Notes under the pieces: generated by a model | What the model saw: the letters and a program-made list of their open reading frames with translations, nothing else | Database searches by the model: none | Told to the model about the DNA's origin: nothing | Made by a program: the position numbers and the translations under genes | From: Oscillospiraceae bacterium | Lineage (GTDB): Bacteria; Bacillota; Clostridia; Oscillospirales; Oscillospiraceae | DNA: 64,000 nucleotides | Assembly (NCBI GenBank): GCA_015068125.1 | Contig: SVLD01000008.1 | Span: forward strand, 1-64,000 | Direction: 5' to 3' | Shown here: piece after piece, positions 33,580-41,670 of the stretch | Layout: each line of letters starts with the position of its first letter | Position numbering within the stretch: position 1 is the stretch's first letter

Positions 33580-33599
33580 CAGTTAGCAGTCGCTAACTG
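33580..33599 (+). promoter_or_regulatory. feo operator palindrome 2
   Basis: CAGTTAGC-AGTC-GCTAACTG, the same half-sites and 4-base spacer as palindrome 1, placed between feoA and feoB. Confidence 0.7.
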
Positions 33600-33629
33600 C
33601 GATATGGAGCATCCATCTAGGAGGAAACT

Positions 33630-35681
33630 ATGAGAATTGCTTTTGCCGGCAATCCCAACAGCGGAAAAACCACTATGTACAACGCTCTGACCGGGCGCAA
33701 CGAGCATGTGGGCAACTGGGCCGGCGTTACTGTGGACAAAAAAGAGGCTCTCATCAAAAGAGCCTACGCGGGGGACAGGGAACTGATGGCAGTGGATCTG
33801 CCCGGTACATATTCCATGAGCCCCTTTACATCGGAGGAAGGTGTCACCAGCACCTATATCCAAAATGAGCGCCCGGATGTCATCATCAATATTGTGGACG
33901 CTACCAACCTCAGCCGCAGCTTGTTCTTTACCACCCAGCTTCTGGAATTGGGCGTACCTGTGGTGGTGGCGCTGAACAAAGCGGATATCAATAAGAAAAA
34001 GCAGACCCGGATTGATGCCAATGCCCTGGCGCTGAAGCTGGGCTGTCCCGTTGTGGAAACGGTTTCCGCCTCTGCCAACCACGAGGGTCTGCAGGAATTG
34101 GTGAAAACCGCGATTTCTGTGGCAGAGAAGGGGCAGAATGCGCCGTTTTCACAGTCGATGGCCAACTTGACCAGCAAAAAAGAAGCGGAAGCTGCTGACC
34201 GGCAGCGGTATGCTTTTGTAAACGGTATTGTTTCCCAGGTGGAAAGCCGGAAGGTTTTCACCAAAGATCGCAATTCCCAGGATAAGATCGATGCTGTGCT
34301 GACATTCCCGGTGGTGGGACTGCTGATTTTCGCTGCTGTCATGTTCCTGGTATTCCAGATCTCCCAGGCCTGGCTTGGCCCCTGGATCGCCGAGGGCATG
34401 GAACTGGCAGACGGTACGGTGATCCCCGGCTTCGTGACCCTGATCGACCGGTTTAAGGAATGGGTGGCGGCTGTTTTGGAAAACGCCAATGCCAATGTGT
34501 TCCTGGCAGCCCTGCTGACCGAGGGCATTATCGGCGGTGTCAGCGCCGTGGTGGGATTTTTGCCCCTGGTCATGGTTATGTACTTCCTCATCGCGCTGCT
34601 GGAGGACTGCGGCTATATGGCTCGGGCCACCGTGGTTTTGGATCCTATTTTCAAGAAGGTCGGCCTTTCCGGCAAATCGGTGATCCCCTTCGTGGTAGGC
34701 ACCGGCTGTGCCATCCCCGGTATTATGGCTGCCCGAACCATCCGTAACGAGCGTGAGCGCAACGCCACTGCCATGCTGGCACCCTTTATGCCCTGCGGCG
34801 CCAAGCTGCCGGTGATTGCCCTGTTTGCCGGCGCGTTCTTCGACGAAGCCTCCTGGGTGGGTACGCTGATGTACTTTGCGGGCATCCTGCTGATCCTGCT
34901 GGGCGCTCTGCTGGTCAATCAAATTACCGGCAACAATCGCAGGAAATCCTACTTTATCATTGAGCTTCCCGAGTATAAGTTCCCCAGTCTGAAGCGGGCA
35001 GCGGTGTCTATGGTCAGCCGTGGCTGGGCTTATATTGTCAAGGCCGGCACGGTGATCCTGTTGTGCAATACGGTGATCTACATAATGCAGTCCTTTGACT
35101 GGAATCTGCAGTTGGTGGAAGAAGGGATGGCGCATACCTCCATCCTGGCATCCATCGCCAATCCCGTTGCGGTGCTGTTGCTGCCGGTGATCGGTATCAC
35201 CGCCTGGCAGATGGCCGCTGCGGCAGTCACCGGCTTTATCGCCAAGGAAAATGTGGTAGGCACATTGGCAGTGTGCTACGGCATCTCCAACCTCATCGAT
35301 ACCGAGGCGCTGGAAATGGCCCAGGGCGCCGGGGCAGAGGTGGCAGCGATCTTTGGTATCACCAAGGTGGCGGCGCTGGCGTATCTGATGTTCAACCTGT
35401 TTTCGCCCCCTTGCTTTGCGGCTATCGGCGCTATGAACGCCGAGATCAAGGATAAAAAATGGCTGTGGGGCGGCATTGGCCTGCAGCTTGGTACCGGCTA
35501 TTCCGTGGGGTATCTGGTCTATACCATTGGCACGCTGATTACCGACCCGGCAGCACTGCACGTGCCGGCAGCCATCGGCGGCGGTCTGGCGGTGGCGGTG
35601 TTTGGGGCAGTGCTGGTGTTCCTCTGCGTAAAGGCGGATAAGACTGCCAAAGCTGAGCTTGCCCTGAAAGGGAGGAGGTAA
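33630..35681 (+). CDS. feoB: Ferrous iron transport protein B
   Basis: GTPase-coupled Fe(II) importer of the inner membrane. G1 GNPNSGKTT (7-15), G3 DLPGTYSM, G4 NKAD, then a spacer and a large membrane region with several helices (about 220-670; Gate motifs around VVGTGCAIPGIMAARTI). 683 residues is normal for the short form. GGAGG precedes the ATG. Between feoA (77 bases, containing palindrome 2) and the Cys-rich peptide. Confidence 0.97.
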   Translation: MRIAFAGNPNSGKTTMYNALTGRNEHVGNWAGVTVDKKEALIKRAYAGDRELMAVDLPGTYSMSPFTSEEGVTSTYIQNERPDVIINIVDATNLSRSLFFTTQLLELGVPVVVALNKADINKKKQTRIDANALALKLGCPVVETVSASANHEGLQELVKTAISVAEKGQNAPFSQSMANLTSKKEAEAADRQRYAFVNGIVSQVESRKVFTKDRNSQDKIDAVLTFPVVGLLIFAAVMFLVFQISQAWLGPWIAEGMELADGTVIPGFVTLIDRFKEWVAAVLENANANVFLAALLTEGIIGGVSAVVGFLPLVMVMYFLIALLEDCGYMARATVVLDPIFKKVGLSGKSVIPFVVGTGCAIPGIMAARTIRNERERNATAMLAPFMPCGAKLPVIALFAGAFFDEASWVGTLMYFAGILLILLGALLVNQITGNNRRKSYFIIELPEYKFPSLKRAAVSMVSRGWAYIVKAGTVILLCNTVIYIMQSFDWNLQLVEEGMAHTSILASIANPVAVLLLPVIGITAWQMAAAAVTGFIAKENVVGTLAVCYGISNLIDTEALEMAQGAGAEVAAIFGITKVAALAYLMFNLFSPPCFAAIGAMNAEIKDKKWLWGGIGLQLGTGYSVGYLVYTIGTLITDPAALHVPAAIGGGLAVAVFGAVLVFLCVKADKTAKAELALKGRR

Positions 35682-35684
35682 GCC

Positions 35685-35864
35685 ATGAACCCTATCGATT
35701 TTGTGATTATCGGAATCCTGGTGCTGATCCTGGGCTTTGCCGCCTGGTGCATTTATAAGTCCAGGAAAAGCGGGAAAAAATGCATGGGCTGCCCGGATAA
35801 CTGCGCCTGTTCCAAGGGAAATTGCGGCGGTGGCTGCAACGGCTGCCAAAATAAGCAAAAATAG
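35685..35864 (+). CDS. FeoB-associated Cys-rich membrane peptide
   Basis: 59 residues: one membrane helix (about 5-24, DFVIIGILVLILGFAAWCIY), a basic stretch, then a tail with eight Cys (KCMGCPDNCACSKGNCGGGC). Family members lie after feoB in Clostridia and may pass iron or bind Fe-S. GGAGG at 35671-35675 serves the ATG, 3 bases after feoB ends. Confidence 0.88.
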   Translation: MNPIDFVIIGILVLILGFAAWCIYKSRKSGKKCMGCPDNCACSKGNCGGGCNGCQNKQK

Positions 35865-35865
35865 C

Positions 35866-35895
35866 AAAACAGCCCACGGATAGGTGGGCTGTTTT
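35866..35895. terminator. Bidirectional terminator feo/sfsA
   Basis: AAAACAGCCCAC-GGATAG-GTGGGCTGTTTT; it starts inside the end of the Cys-rich peptide region and reaches the sfsA stop. Confidence 0.85.
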
Positions 35896-36572
35896 CATAG
35901 CTTCACAGGCACAGTGTTTCGGATTTCCATACTTTCCGGCGTAACGGCACAGTCCATGGCAAGGATCGTCACGCCGTTGGCCGCGGCCTCCCGGAGGGCA
36001 GCGCCAAAAGCCGGATCGGTGGCATCGTTGGGGTGGAGGTACTTCACATCTGCCATCTGAATCACGAACAGCACATAAGCACCGTAGCCATCCTTGGCCG
36101 CCTGGGTCAGTCCTTTCAGATGCTTCGCGCCACGCGCTGTGGGGGCGTCGGGGAATGCGCAAACGCCATCATTCTCCAGGGTCACACCCTTGACCTCCAA
36201 AAAGCACCGCTTGCGATCCATGAGAAAGGAAAAATCAAACCGGGATTCGCCATGGACGGACTCTGCCTTAAGCTGCTCCAGTTCACCCAGTCCGCCGCTC
36301 ATGAGCCACTGTCTGGCGGCGATGTTGGGGGCTTGGGAGTCCATATTGATGCACCGCTGACCCTTTTGTACCGCAATTAAGTCAAATAGGGTCTTGCGGT
36401 TGGGATTGCTGCTTTTTTGGCACCAAACCCGAGATCCTGGCACTAAAAGTTCCCGGCAGCGTCCGGTGTTTTTCACATGGCAGATTTCCTCGCGGCCGTC
36501 GATTTCCACATGGGCGATAAAGCGGTTCGGCCGGGAACGGAAGATGCCGGAAACCATATTTTCGTAGCGCAT
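35895..36572 (-). CDS. sfsA: SfsA-family protein
   Basis: 225 residues with the SfsA pattern: FIAHVEIDG, HVKNTGRCRELL, SRFDFSF, EVKGVTLE, FPDAPTARGAKH. Originally linked to maltose gene regulation, now viewed as a sugar-fermentation stimulation protein with a restriction-nuclease-like fold and reported nuclease activity. No co-transcribed partner. Confidence 0.93.
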   Translation of the reverse strand: MRYENMVSGIFRSRPNRFIAHVEIDGREEICHVKNTGRCRELLVPGSRVWCQKSSNPNRKTLFDLIAVQKGQRCINMDSQAPNIAARQWLMSGGLGELEQLKAESVHGESRFDFSFLMDRKRCFLEVKGVTLENDGVCAFPDAPTARGAKHLKGLTQAAKDGYGAYVLFVIQMADVKYLHPNDATDPAFGAALREAAANGVTILAMDCAVTPESMEIRNTVPVKL

Positions 36573-36635
36573 AGCCTCACCTCTTGCTATTATGGTAGCA
36601 GATTTTTAATATTTCGCAAGAGGCAGAATTTGGGG

Positions 36636-36663
36636 TTGACAATCGTGATATTTGTGGTATAAT
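36636..36663 (+). promoter_or_regulatory. Promoter for tRNA-Val(CAC)
   Basis: TTGACA (36636-36641), 16 bp, TATAAT (36658-36663). Confidence 0.85.
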
Positions 36664-36680
36664 CTTACCTGTTCCGATAT

Positions 36681-36757
36681 GGAGGCATAGCTCAGCTGGT
36701 TAGAGCGCATGCTTCACACGCATGAGGTCACAGGTTCGAGTCCTGTTGTCTCCACCA
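36681..36757 (+). tRNA. tRNA-Val (anticodon CAC)
   Basis: 77 bases with encoded CCA. Acceptor GGAGGCA/TGTCTCC (one G-U), anticodon stem CATGC/GCATG with loop TTCACAC. Its 3' part from 36712 is the left copy of a 49-base direct repeat (right copy 45935-45983), so the gene is also an integration site. Confidence 0.95.
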
Positions 36758-36795
36758 AAACCCTTGAAATTGCTTAGGTTTCAAGGGTTTTCTCT
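36758..36795 (+). terminator. Terminator after tRNA-Val(CAC)
   Basis: CCCTTGAAA-TTGCTTAGG-TTTCAAGGG followed by TTTTCTCTTTTT. Confidence 0.8.
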
Positions 36796-36864
36796 TTTTC
36801 TGCTTCAAAAGCCAGACCTCATGCCTAAATCACACTTTTTGAGAAAGGCATGAGGTCTAAAATT

Positions 36865-37104
36865 ATGGCAAAAAGAATCACTATGTATGGTCAATCCCGC
36901 AAACCGTTAGTGGAGGTTTTCGACGAATTTGTCGTATCGCAAACAGCACAGGGATTGTCTGAAATCACCCTTTCCAACTACCGGCGGCATCTGCACAGCA
37001 TCTCCAATCATCTGGACATCCAGAAGCCTATGGACACCTTCGATGACTTTTCTCCCTTGGCTCAATTAAATCCTCAGAAAGATAAAATACGAAGAAGCAA
37101 ATAA
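36865..37104 (+). pseudogene. Integrase N-terminal remnant
   Basis: 79 residues from the ATG at 36865. LVEVFDEFVVSQTAQGLSE, TLSNYRRHLHSISNHL is the SAM-like core-binding domain of tyrosine recombinases. After residue 62 the match stops and a stop codon follows; no catalytic domain (R, H-x-x-R, Y) is present. It begins 107 bases downstream of the tRNA, the usual place for an integrase beside its attachment site. Probably the decayed integrase of the element bounded by the 49-base repeats. Confidence 0.65.
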
Positions 37105-37126
37105 CTACGAAACCAAAAGCAAGCAA

Positions 37127-37164
37127 CAAAGGAGTAAGATTCAAGCAAGAATCTTACTCCTTTG
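37127..37164. terminator. Terminator-like hairpin
   Basis: Perfect 16-base arms (CAAAGGAGTAAGATTC / complement) with loop AAGCAA, between the integrase and DUF2130 remnants. Confidence 0.7.
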
Positions 37165-37206
37165 AAACATCTTTTGTATATATTTTAGAGGCAAGCTATA
37201 CGAAAC

Positions 37207-37926
37207 TTACTCATCATGTAACGAATCGAACATTGCTTTTACAGTCGGAGCGTTTTTTGTCAGTTTCTTGATTGTCAAATCCTCGGCCTTGTTATTGGCA
37301 AGACGCAGATTATTCTCAGAGGATAGGAGAGCATCCTTTGTTTTCTGCAAGTGGTCAATAGTCTTATCAATTTCTTCGATGGCCTTTTGAAACTTCTCGC
37401 TGGCAAGACGATAGTTTCGGGTAAACCCCTCTTTGAATGCCATCATATTCTCTTCAAAATTCTGAATATCTACCTGCTGATTGCGCACAACTTGCAGTTC
37501 CTGCTGATACTTTAGGGAGTTTAGTGCTGCGTTTCGCAAAAGGGTGATAATTGGGATGAAAAACTGTGGACGAATAACATACATTTTGGGATACTTATAA
37601 GAAACATCCACAATGCCATTGTTGTAGTATTCATCGTCGATTTCCAGAAGGGAAACGAGAACGGCATATTCACAGCCCTTTTCGCGGCGGTCTTTGTCCA
37701 GTTCCTTGAAGAAATCTTCATTTTTATGCTTTGTAGCAGTGGTGTCCATTTCGTTCTTCATCTCGAACATGATGGAGATGAACTCTGTTCCATCTGCGGA
37801 TTCTCTGAAAATGAAGTCGCCCTTGCTGCCGTTCTTGGCATCGTTGTCTTTCTCAAAATAAGCATTGGGGAACGCAGTCATGCGCAAGGAGTTGAATTGA
37901 TTCAAGCAAGTAGCCAATGATGTCAT
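37207..37926 (-). pseudogene. DUF2130 protein, C-terminal fragment
   Basis: The 239-residue ORF carries the conserved half of COG4487/DUF2130 proteins: AFPNAYFEKDND, GSKGDFIF, FEMKNEMDTTATKHKNEDFFKEL split across the middle, YAVLVSLLE, FFIPIITLLR, then a coiled coil. Full members are about 400 residues; the N-terminal coiled region is missing. The first 10 residues belong to a different gene read out of frame (see the WYL fragment), so this is a deletion product. Confidence 0.7.
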
Positions 37927-38083
37927 AGGCGGACTTGGTGTGGTGAGCGTCGGAGTATTTCAGCAAATATTGCAGAACCACATAGGTCTTCAGTCTTTGA
38001 TTGGCTTGCTTGCCGTGCTTTGGGCCTTTGCTCAGATTTCCCTCCCGCTCAGCACGATACTTCTCTCACATGTTTTCGACCAT
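37905..38083 (-). pseudogene. WYL-type regulator, N-terminal fragment
   Basis: From an ATG at 38083 with AAGGAG upstream, the frame gives MVENM, a TGA, then EKYRAEREGNL and QRLKTYVVLQYLLKYSD, AYDIIGYLLES. This resembles the N-terminal winged helix of Clostridia WYL regulators. The TGA sits where CGA (Arg) would be expected, a likely nonsense mutation. The match ends near 37905, where DUF2130 sequence takes over in another frame. Confidence 0.5.
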
Positions 38084-38144
38084 AGGAAATCCGCTCCTTT
38101 TGAAAGTGCATTTTCAAATAGTATAGCACAGCGAGAGTAAAGAG

Positions 38145-38172
38145 AAAAGGGTAGATTTCTCCACCCTTTTTT
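38145..38172 (-). terminator. Terminator of the LysR gene
   Basis: AAAAGGGT/ACCCTTTT arms with a 10-base loop. Confidence 0.65.
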
Positions 38173-38204
38173 CGCAACATGCGGTTAGAACGCGGGGCAA
38201 GGCG

Positions 38205-39089
38205 TTACAAAGCTTGTTTCTTGGCGCGGAACACCTTAACTACGAGCTCGATAAAATCCCACACAGGTGGTTCAAGCCATTTGTCATAGAGGATACACAT
38301 GTATAATGCCTGGTGCCAGTTGCGCAGAGGGATAAACCGAATGCCGGGTCGGTTCTCTACGCATTCGTTTGGGACAAAGGCAATACCCATGCCGCTGTCC
38401 ACCAGATCCAACGCCGCGCGTGCCGTATCCACCGTGCAAAGCACCGCCTCATCCGTGGGAGCACCTGTGGTCCATTCCTTGAAACTCCTGGCTACATCAT
38501 AATTGAATACTACCTGTGGTTCTCCAACCACTTCACGGGGATCTATAAAATCCCGGTTTGCGAGGGGGTGGGCAAGGGGTACAGCCACAAAGAAATCTCT
38601 TTCATACAGCTTGCGGAAATGCAGGCTTCTGTCACGGTCGGAGGAGTCCACGATGGCCATATCCAGCTTCTCCTGGCGCACCATATCCATGAGCTGCTCG
38701 GAAGAGGATTCCGTCATATGGAAACGGATTCGTTTATTATTGCGAGCATACTTCACCATTTCTCGGGCCAGGAGTCCATCCAAGGTACCGGAGACCACGC
38801 CCATTCGTATTACCACCGGTGCTTGGGTCCTGCTGTCACGCAGCAATAGCGATGCACTGTGGAGCTTTTGGATCGCATCCTCCACAGTCTCTTGATAGAA
38901 GCGCCCCTCATCAGTTAGCCGGATATTGCGCCCCACCTTCTCAAAGAGTTTCACACCTCCCAGCTCCGTTTCAAGATTATGAATGGCGCTGCTGAGGGCC
39001 GGCTGAGAAATGCCCAGCCGGGCTGCCGCGGTAGTATAATGCTCCGTCTGTGCCAGAACAGAAAAATACAGCAAATTGTTGTAGTTCAT
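38205..39089 (-). CDS. LysR-family transcriptional regulator
   Basis: 294 residues from the ATG at 39089 (MNYNNLLYFSVLAQTEHYTTAAARLGIS), the normal LysR start; upstream extension is not typical. N-terminal winged HTH, then a periplasmic-binding-like ligand domain (APVVIRMGVVSG; MGIAFVPNECVE). It diverges from the hydrogenase operon by 200 bases, with a perfect inverted repeat between, so it likely controls that operon. Confidence 0.92.
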   Translation of the reverse strand: MNYNNLLYFSVLAQTEHYTTAAARLGISQPALSSAIHNLETELGGVKLFEKVGRNIRLTDEGRFYQETVEDAIQKLHSASLLLRDSRTQAPVVIRMGVVSGTLDGLLAREMVKYARNNKRIRFHMTESSSEQLMDMVRQEKLDMAIVDSSDRDRSLHFRKLYERDFFVAVPLAHPLANRDFIDPREVVGEPQVVFNYDVARSFKEWTTGAPTDEAVLCTVDTARAALDLVDSGMGIAFVPNECVENRPGIRFIPLRNWHQALYMCILYDKWLEPPVWDFIELVVKVFRAKKQAL

Positions 39090-39122
39090 GGACGCACTTC
39101 CAATATATAGATTAAACTTATA

Positions 39123-39171
39123 AATAAAGTACCATAACTTTATTGGTTTTTGCAAGTAAAATCTGTATAAT
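39123..39171 (+). promoter_or_regulatory. Hydrogenase promoter with putative LysR site
   Basis: AATAAAGT-ACCATA-ACTTTATT (39123-39144) abuts the -35 TTGGTT (39143-39148); 17 bp further is TATAAT (39166-39171). A palindrome beside the -35 suits an activator of the LysR type. Confidence 0.6.
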
Positions 39172-39289
39172 TATCGAGGTTTTGGCAAAAAAACTGTCTT
39201 TCCGTCGCTCTGTGCGGCGGAATTCGTGTTTTTATTGCAGGTTTAAGGCGGTAAAAAACAAATTTTAGATATATATATGGAGGTAAGCA

Positions 39290-39775
39290 ATGGCTCATAT
39301 TAACGAGGCCGGTGTCAAGAAGATCAATGAGATCTGCGATCGTTACATCGGCGAGAAGACTCCTCTGATGATGATCCTCAGTGACATCCAGAACGAGTAC
39401 GGCTACATTCCCCTGGAGGTCCAGCAGATCGTTTCCAAGAAGACCGGCATTTCCGTGGCAGAGATCTACGGTGTCGTCACCTTCTATTCCTTCTTCTCCC
39501 TGGAGCCGAAGGGCAAGTATGTCATCGGCTGCTGCCTAGGTACTGCCTGCTATGTTAAGGGTGCGCAGCAGATCATCGACAAGTTTTCCGAGATCCTGGG
39601 TGTAAAGCCCGGTGAGACTACTGCTGACGGCTTATTCACCATCGACGCTCTGCGCTGCATCGGCGCTTGCGGCATTGCTCCTGCTGTTACTATCAACGGC
39701 AAGGTCTACCCCAAGATGACCGTGGATGCTGTCCAGGGTGTTGTGGAAGAGTATCTGGCTAAGGAGGGTAAGTAA
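39290..39775 (+). CDS. hndA: NAD-linked [FeFe] hydrogenase, NuoE-like subunit
   Basis: 161-residue thioredoxin-like [2Fe-2S] protein. Cluster cysteines lie in CCLGTACYVKG and CIGACGIAP. Called HydC in Thermotoga-type and HndA in Desulfovibrio-type systems. First of three genes; next gene begins on the following base. Passes electrons between NADH and the Fe-S chain. Confidence 0.95.
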   Translation: MAHINEAGVKKINEICDRYIGEKTPLMMILSDIQNEYGYIPLEVQQIVSKKTGISVAEIYGVVTFYSFFSLEPKGKYVIGCCLGTACYVKGAQQIIDKFSEILGVKPGETTADGLFTIDALRCIGACGIAPAVTINGKVYPKMTVDAVQGVVEEYLAKEGK

Positions 39776-41656
39776 ATGAAAAATTTCACTGAACTCGATC
39801 AAAAGATTTGCAGCTGTACCGATGCGCTGACTGCCAAGATGGACGGCAGCAACGGCAAGCGTGCTATTCTGCTGTGCGGCGGCACTGGTTGTATCTCCTC
39901 CAATTCTATGGACATCAAGGCTAAGTTTGAAAAGCTGGTAGAGGAGAACGGTCTGCAGGATAAGGTGACTGTCAATATTGTTGGCTGTTTCGGTTTCTGT
40001 TCTCAGGGTCCTTTCGTTAAGATTTTCCCCGAGGATACTCTGTACCGTTTGGTCTCTCTGGACGATGTGGATGAGATCTTCGAAAAGGATATCATGGGCG
40101 GTGAGATTATCGAGCGCCTGCTGTATGTGGAGCCTAACTCCGGCGAGAAGGTTGCCAAGCAGGAGGATATCAACTTCTACAAGAAGCAGAAGCGTGTTGC
40201 CCTCCATGGCGGTGGTGTCATCAATCCTGAAGACATCAACGAGGCTATGGGCTATGGTGCGTTCCAGGGCCTGAAGCGTGCTCTGAATATGAAGCCCCAG
40301 GAAGTGATCGACGAGGTTCTGGCTGCAGGCCTCCGTGGCCGTGGCGGCGCTGGTTTTCCCTCCGGCCGCAAGTGGTCTTTTGCTGCAGCCAATGCTGCTG
40401 ACCAGAAGTATGTGGTCTGCAACGGTGACGAAGGCGACCCCGGTGCATTTATGGACCGATCCATCCTGGAGGGCAATCCCTATGCCGTTATTGAAGGTAT
40501 GATGATCGCCGGTTACGCTATTGGCGCTACCGAAGGTTACTTCTATGTCCGTGCTGAGTACCCCATTGCTGTTAACCGTCTGCGTAACGCTATCAAGCAG
40601 ATGAACGAGGCTGGCATTTTGGGCGAGAACATTATGGGTACGGGTTTTAGCTTCCAGGCACATATCCGTCTGGGTGCCGGTGCATTCGTTTGCGGTGAGG
40701 AAACCGCTCTCTTAAACTCCATCGAGGGTAAGCGCGGTATGCCCCGTCCCCGTCCTCCGTTCCCCGCAGTGAAGGGTTTGTGGGGCAAGCCCACCATCGT
40801 GAACAATGTTGAGACCCTGGCTTGCGTTCCCTACATCCTCCGGGAGGGTGCTGCCGAGTTTGCATCCTGTGGTACTGAAAAGTCCAAGGGCACCAAGGTG
40901 TTCGCATTGGGCGGCAAGGTCAACAATGTTGGTCTGGTGGAGATCCCCATGGGTACGACTCTGCGTGAACTGATCTATGCCATCGGCGGCGGTATCCCCG
41001 ATGGCAAGAAATTCAAGGCTATTCAGACCGGTGGTCCCTCCGGTGGCTGCCTGACCGAGAAGGATCTTGATGAGCCTATCGACTTTGATAACCTGGTTGC
41101 CCGTGGCTCTATGATGGGTTCCGGTGGCGCTATCGTTATGGACGAAGACAACTGCATGGTTGACGTTGCTAAGTTCTATATGGAGTTCATCTGCGACGAA
41201 TCCTGCGGTAAGTGCTCTCCCTGCCGTATCGGCACCAAGCGGATGCTGGAAATCCTGACCCGTATCACCGAGGGTAACGGCACAATGCAGGATTTGGATG
41301 AACTGGAAGAGCTGGGTCAGACCGTTAAGGCCAATTCTCTGTGCGCTCTGGGTCAGACTGCTGCTAACCCCATCATTTCTACTCTGACACATTTCCGTCA
41401 TGAGTATCTGGCACACATCCAGGACAAGACCTGCCCCGCTAAGGTATGTAAGAACCTGATGAGCTACACCATCGAGCAGGACAACTGCGTTGGCTGTGGC
41501 CGCTGCGCAAAGGCATGCCCTGCGGATGCCATCGCCAAGACCGATTACACTGCCCCCGGCAAGAAACTGCCTTCCTACCAGATCGACCCCATGAAGTGTG
41601 TCAAGTGCGGCGCATGTATGGCGACCTGTAAGCTGAAGGCAATTGTTAAGAAGTAA
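39776..41656 (+). CDS. hndC: NAD-linked [FeFe] hydrogenase, NuoF-like flavoprotein subunit
   Basis: 626 residues: N-terminal [2Fe-2S] thioredoxin-like part (CGGTGCIS, GCFGFC), NuoF core binding FMN and NADH (GRGGAGFPSGRKW, DEGDPGAFMDRS), SLBB, the [4Fe-4S] motif CGKCSPCRIGTKR, and C-terminal 2x[4Fe-4S] (CVGCGRCAKAC, CVKCGACMATC). It matches HydB/HndC, the proposed bifurcation site. Confidence 0.96.
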   Translation: MKNFTELDQKICSCTDALTAKMDGSNGKRAILLCGGTGCISSNSMDIKAKFEKLVEENGLQDKVTVNIVGCFGFCSQGPFVKIFPEDTLYRLVSLDDVDEIFEKDIMGGEIIERLLYVEPNSGEKVAKQEDINFYKKQKRVALHGGGVINPEDINEAMGYGAFQGLKRALNMKPQEVIDEVLAAGLRGRGGAGFPSGRKWSFAAANAADQKYVVCNGDEGDPGAFMDRSILEGNPYAVIEGMMIAGYAIGATEGYFYVRAEYPIAVNRLRNAIKQMNEAGILGENIMGTGFSFQAHIRLGAGAFVCGEETALLNSIEGKRGMPRPRPPFPAVKGLWGKPTIVNNVETLACVPYILREGAAEFASCGTEKSKGTKVFALGGKVNNVGLVEIPMGTTLRELIYAIGGGIPDGKKFKAIQTGGPSGGCLTEKDLDEPIDFDNLVARGSMMGSGGAIVMDEDNCMVDVAKFYMEFICDESCGKCSPCRIGTKRMLEILTRITEGNGTMQDLDELEELGQTVKANSLCALGQTAANPIISTLTHFRHEYLAHIQDKTCPAKVCKNLMSYTIEQDNCVGCGRCAKACPADAIAKTDYTAPGKKLPSYQIDPMKCVKCGACMATCKLKAIVKK

Positions 41657-41670
41657 GGAGGAAACGAGAA

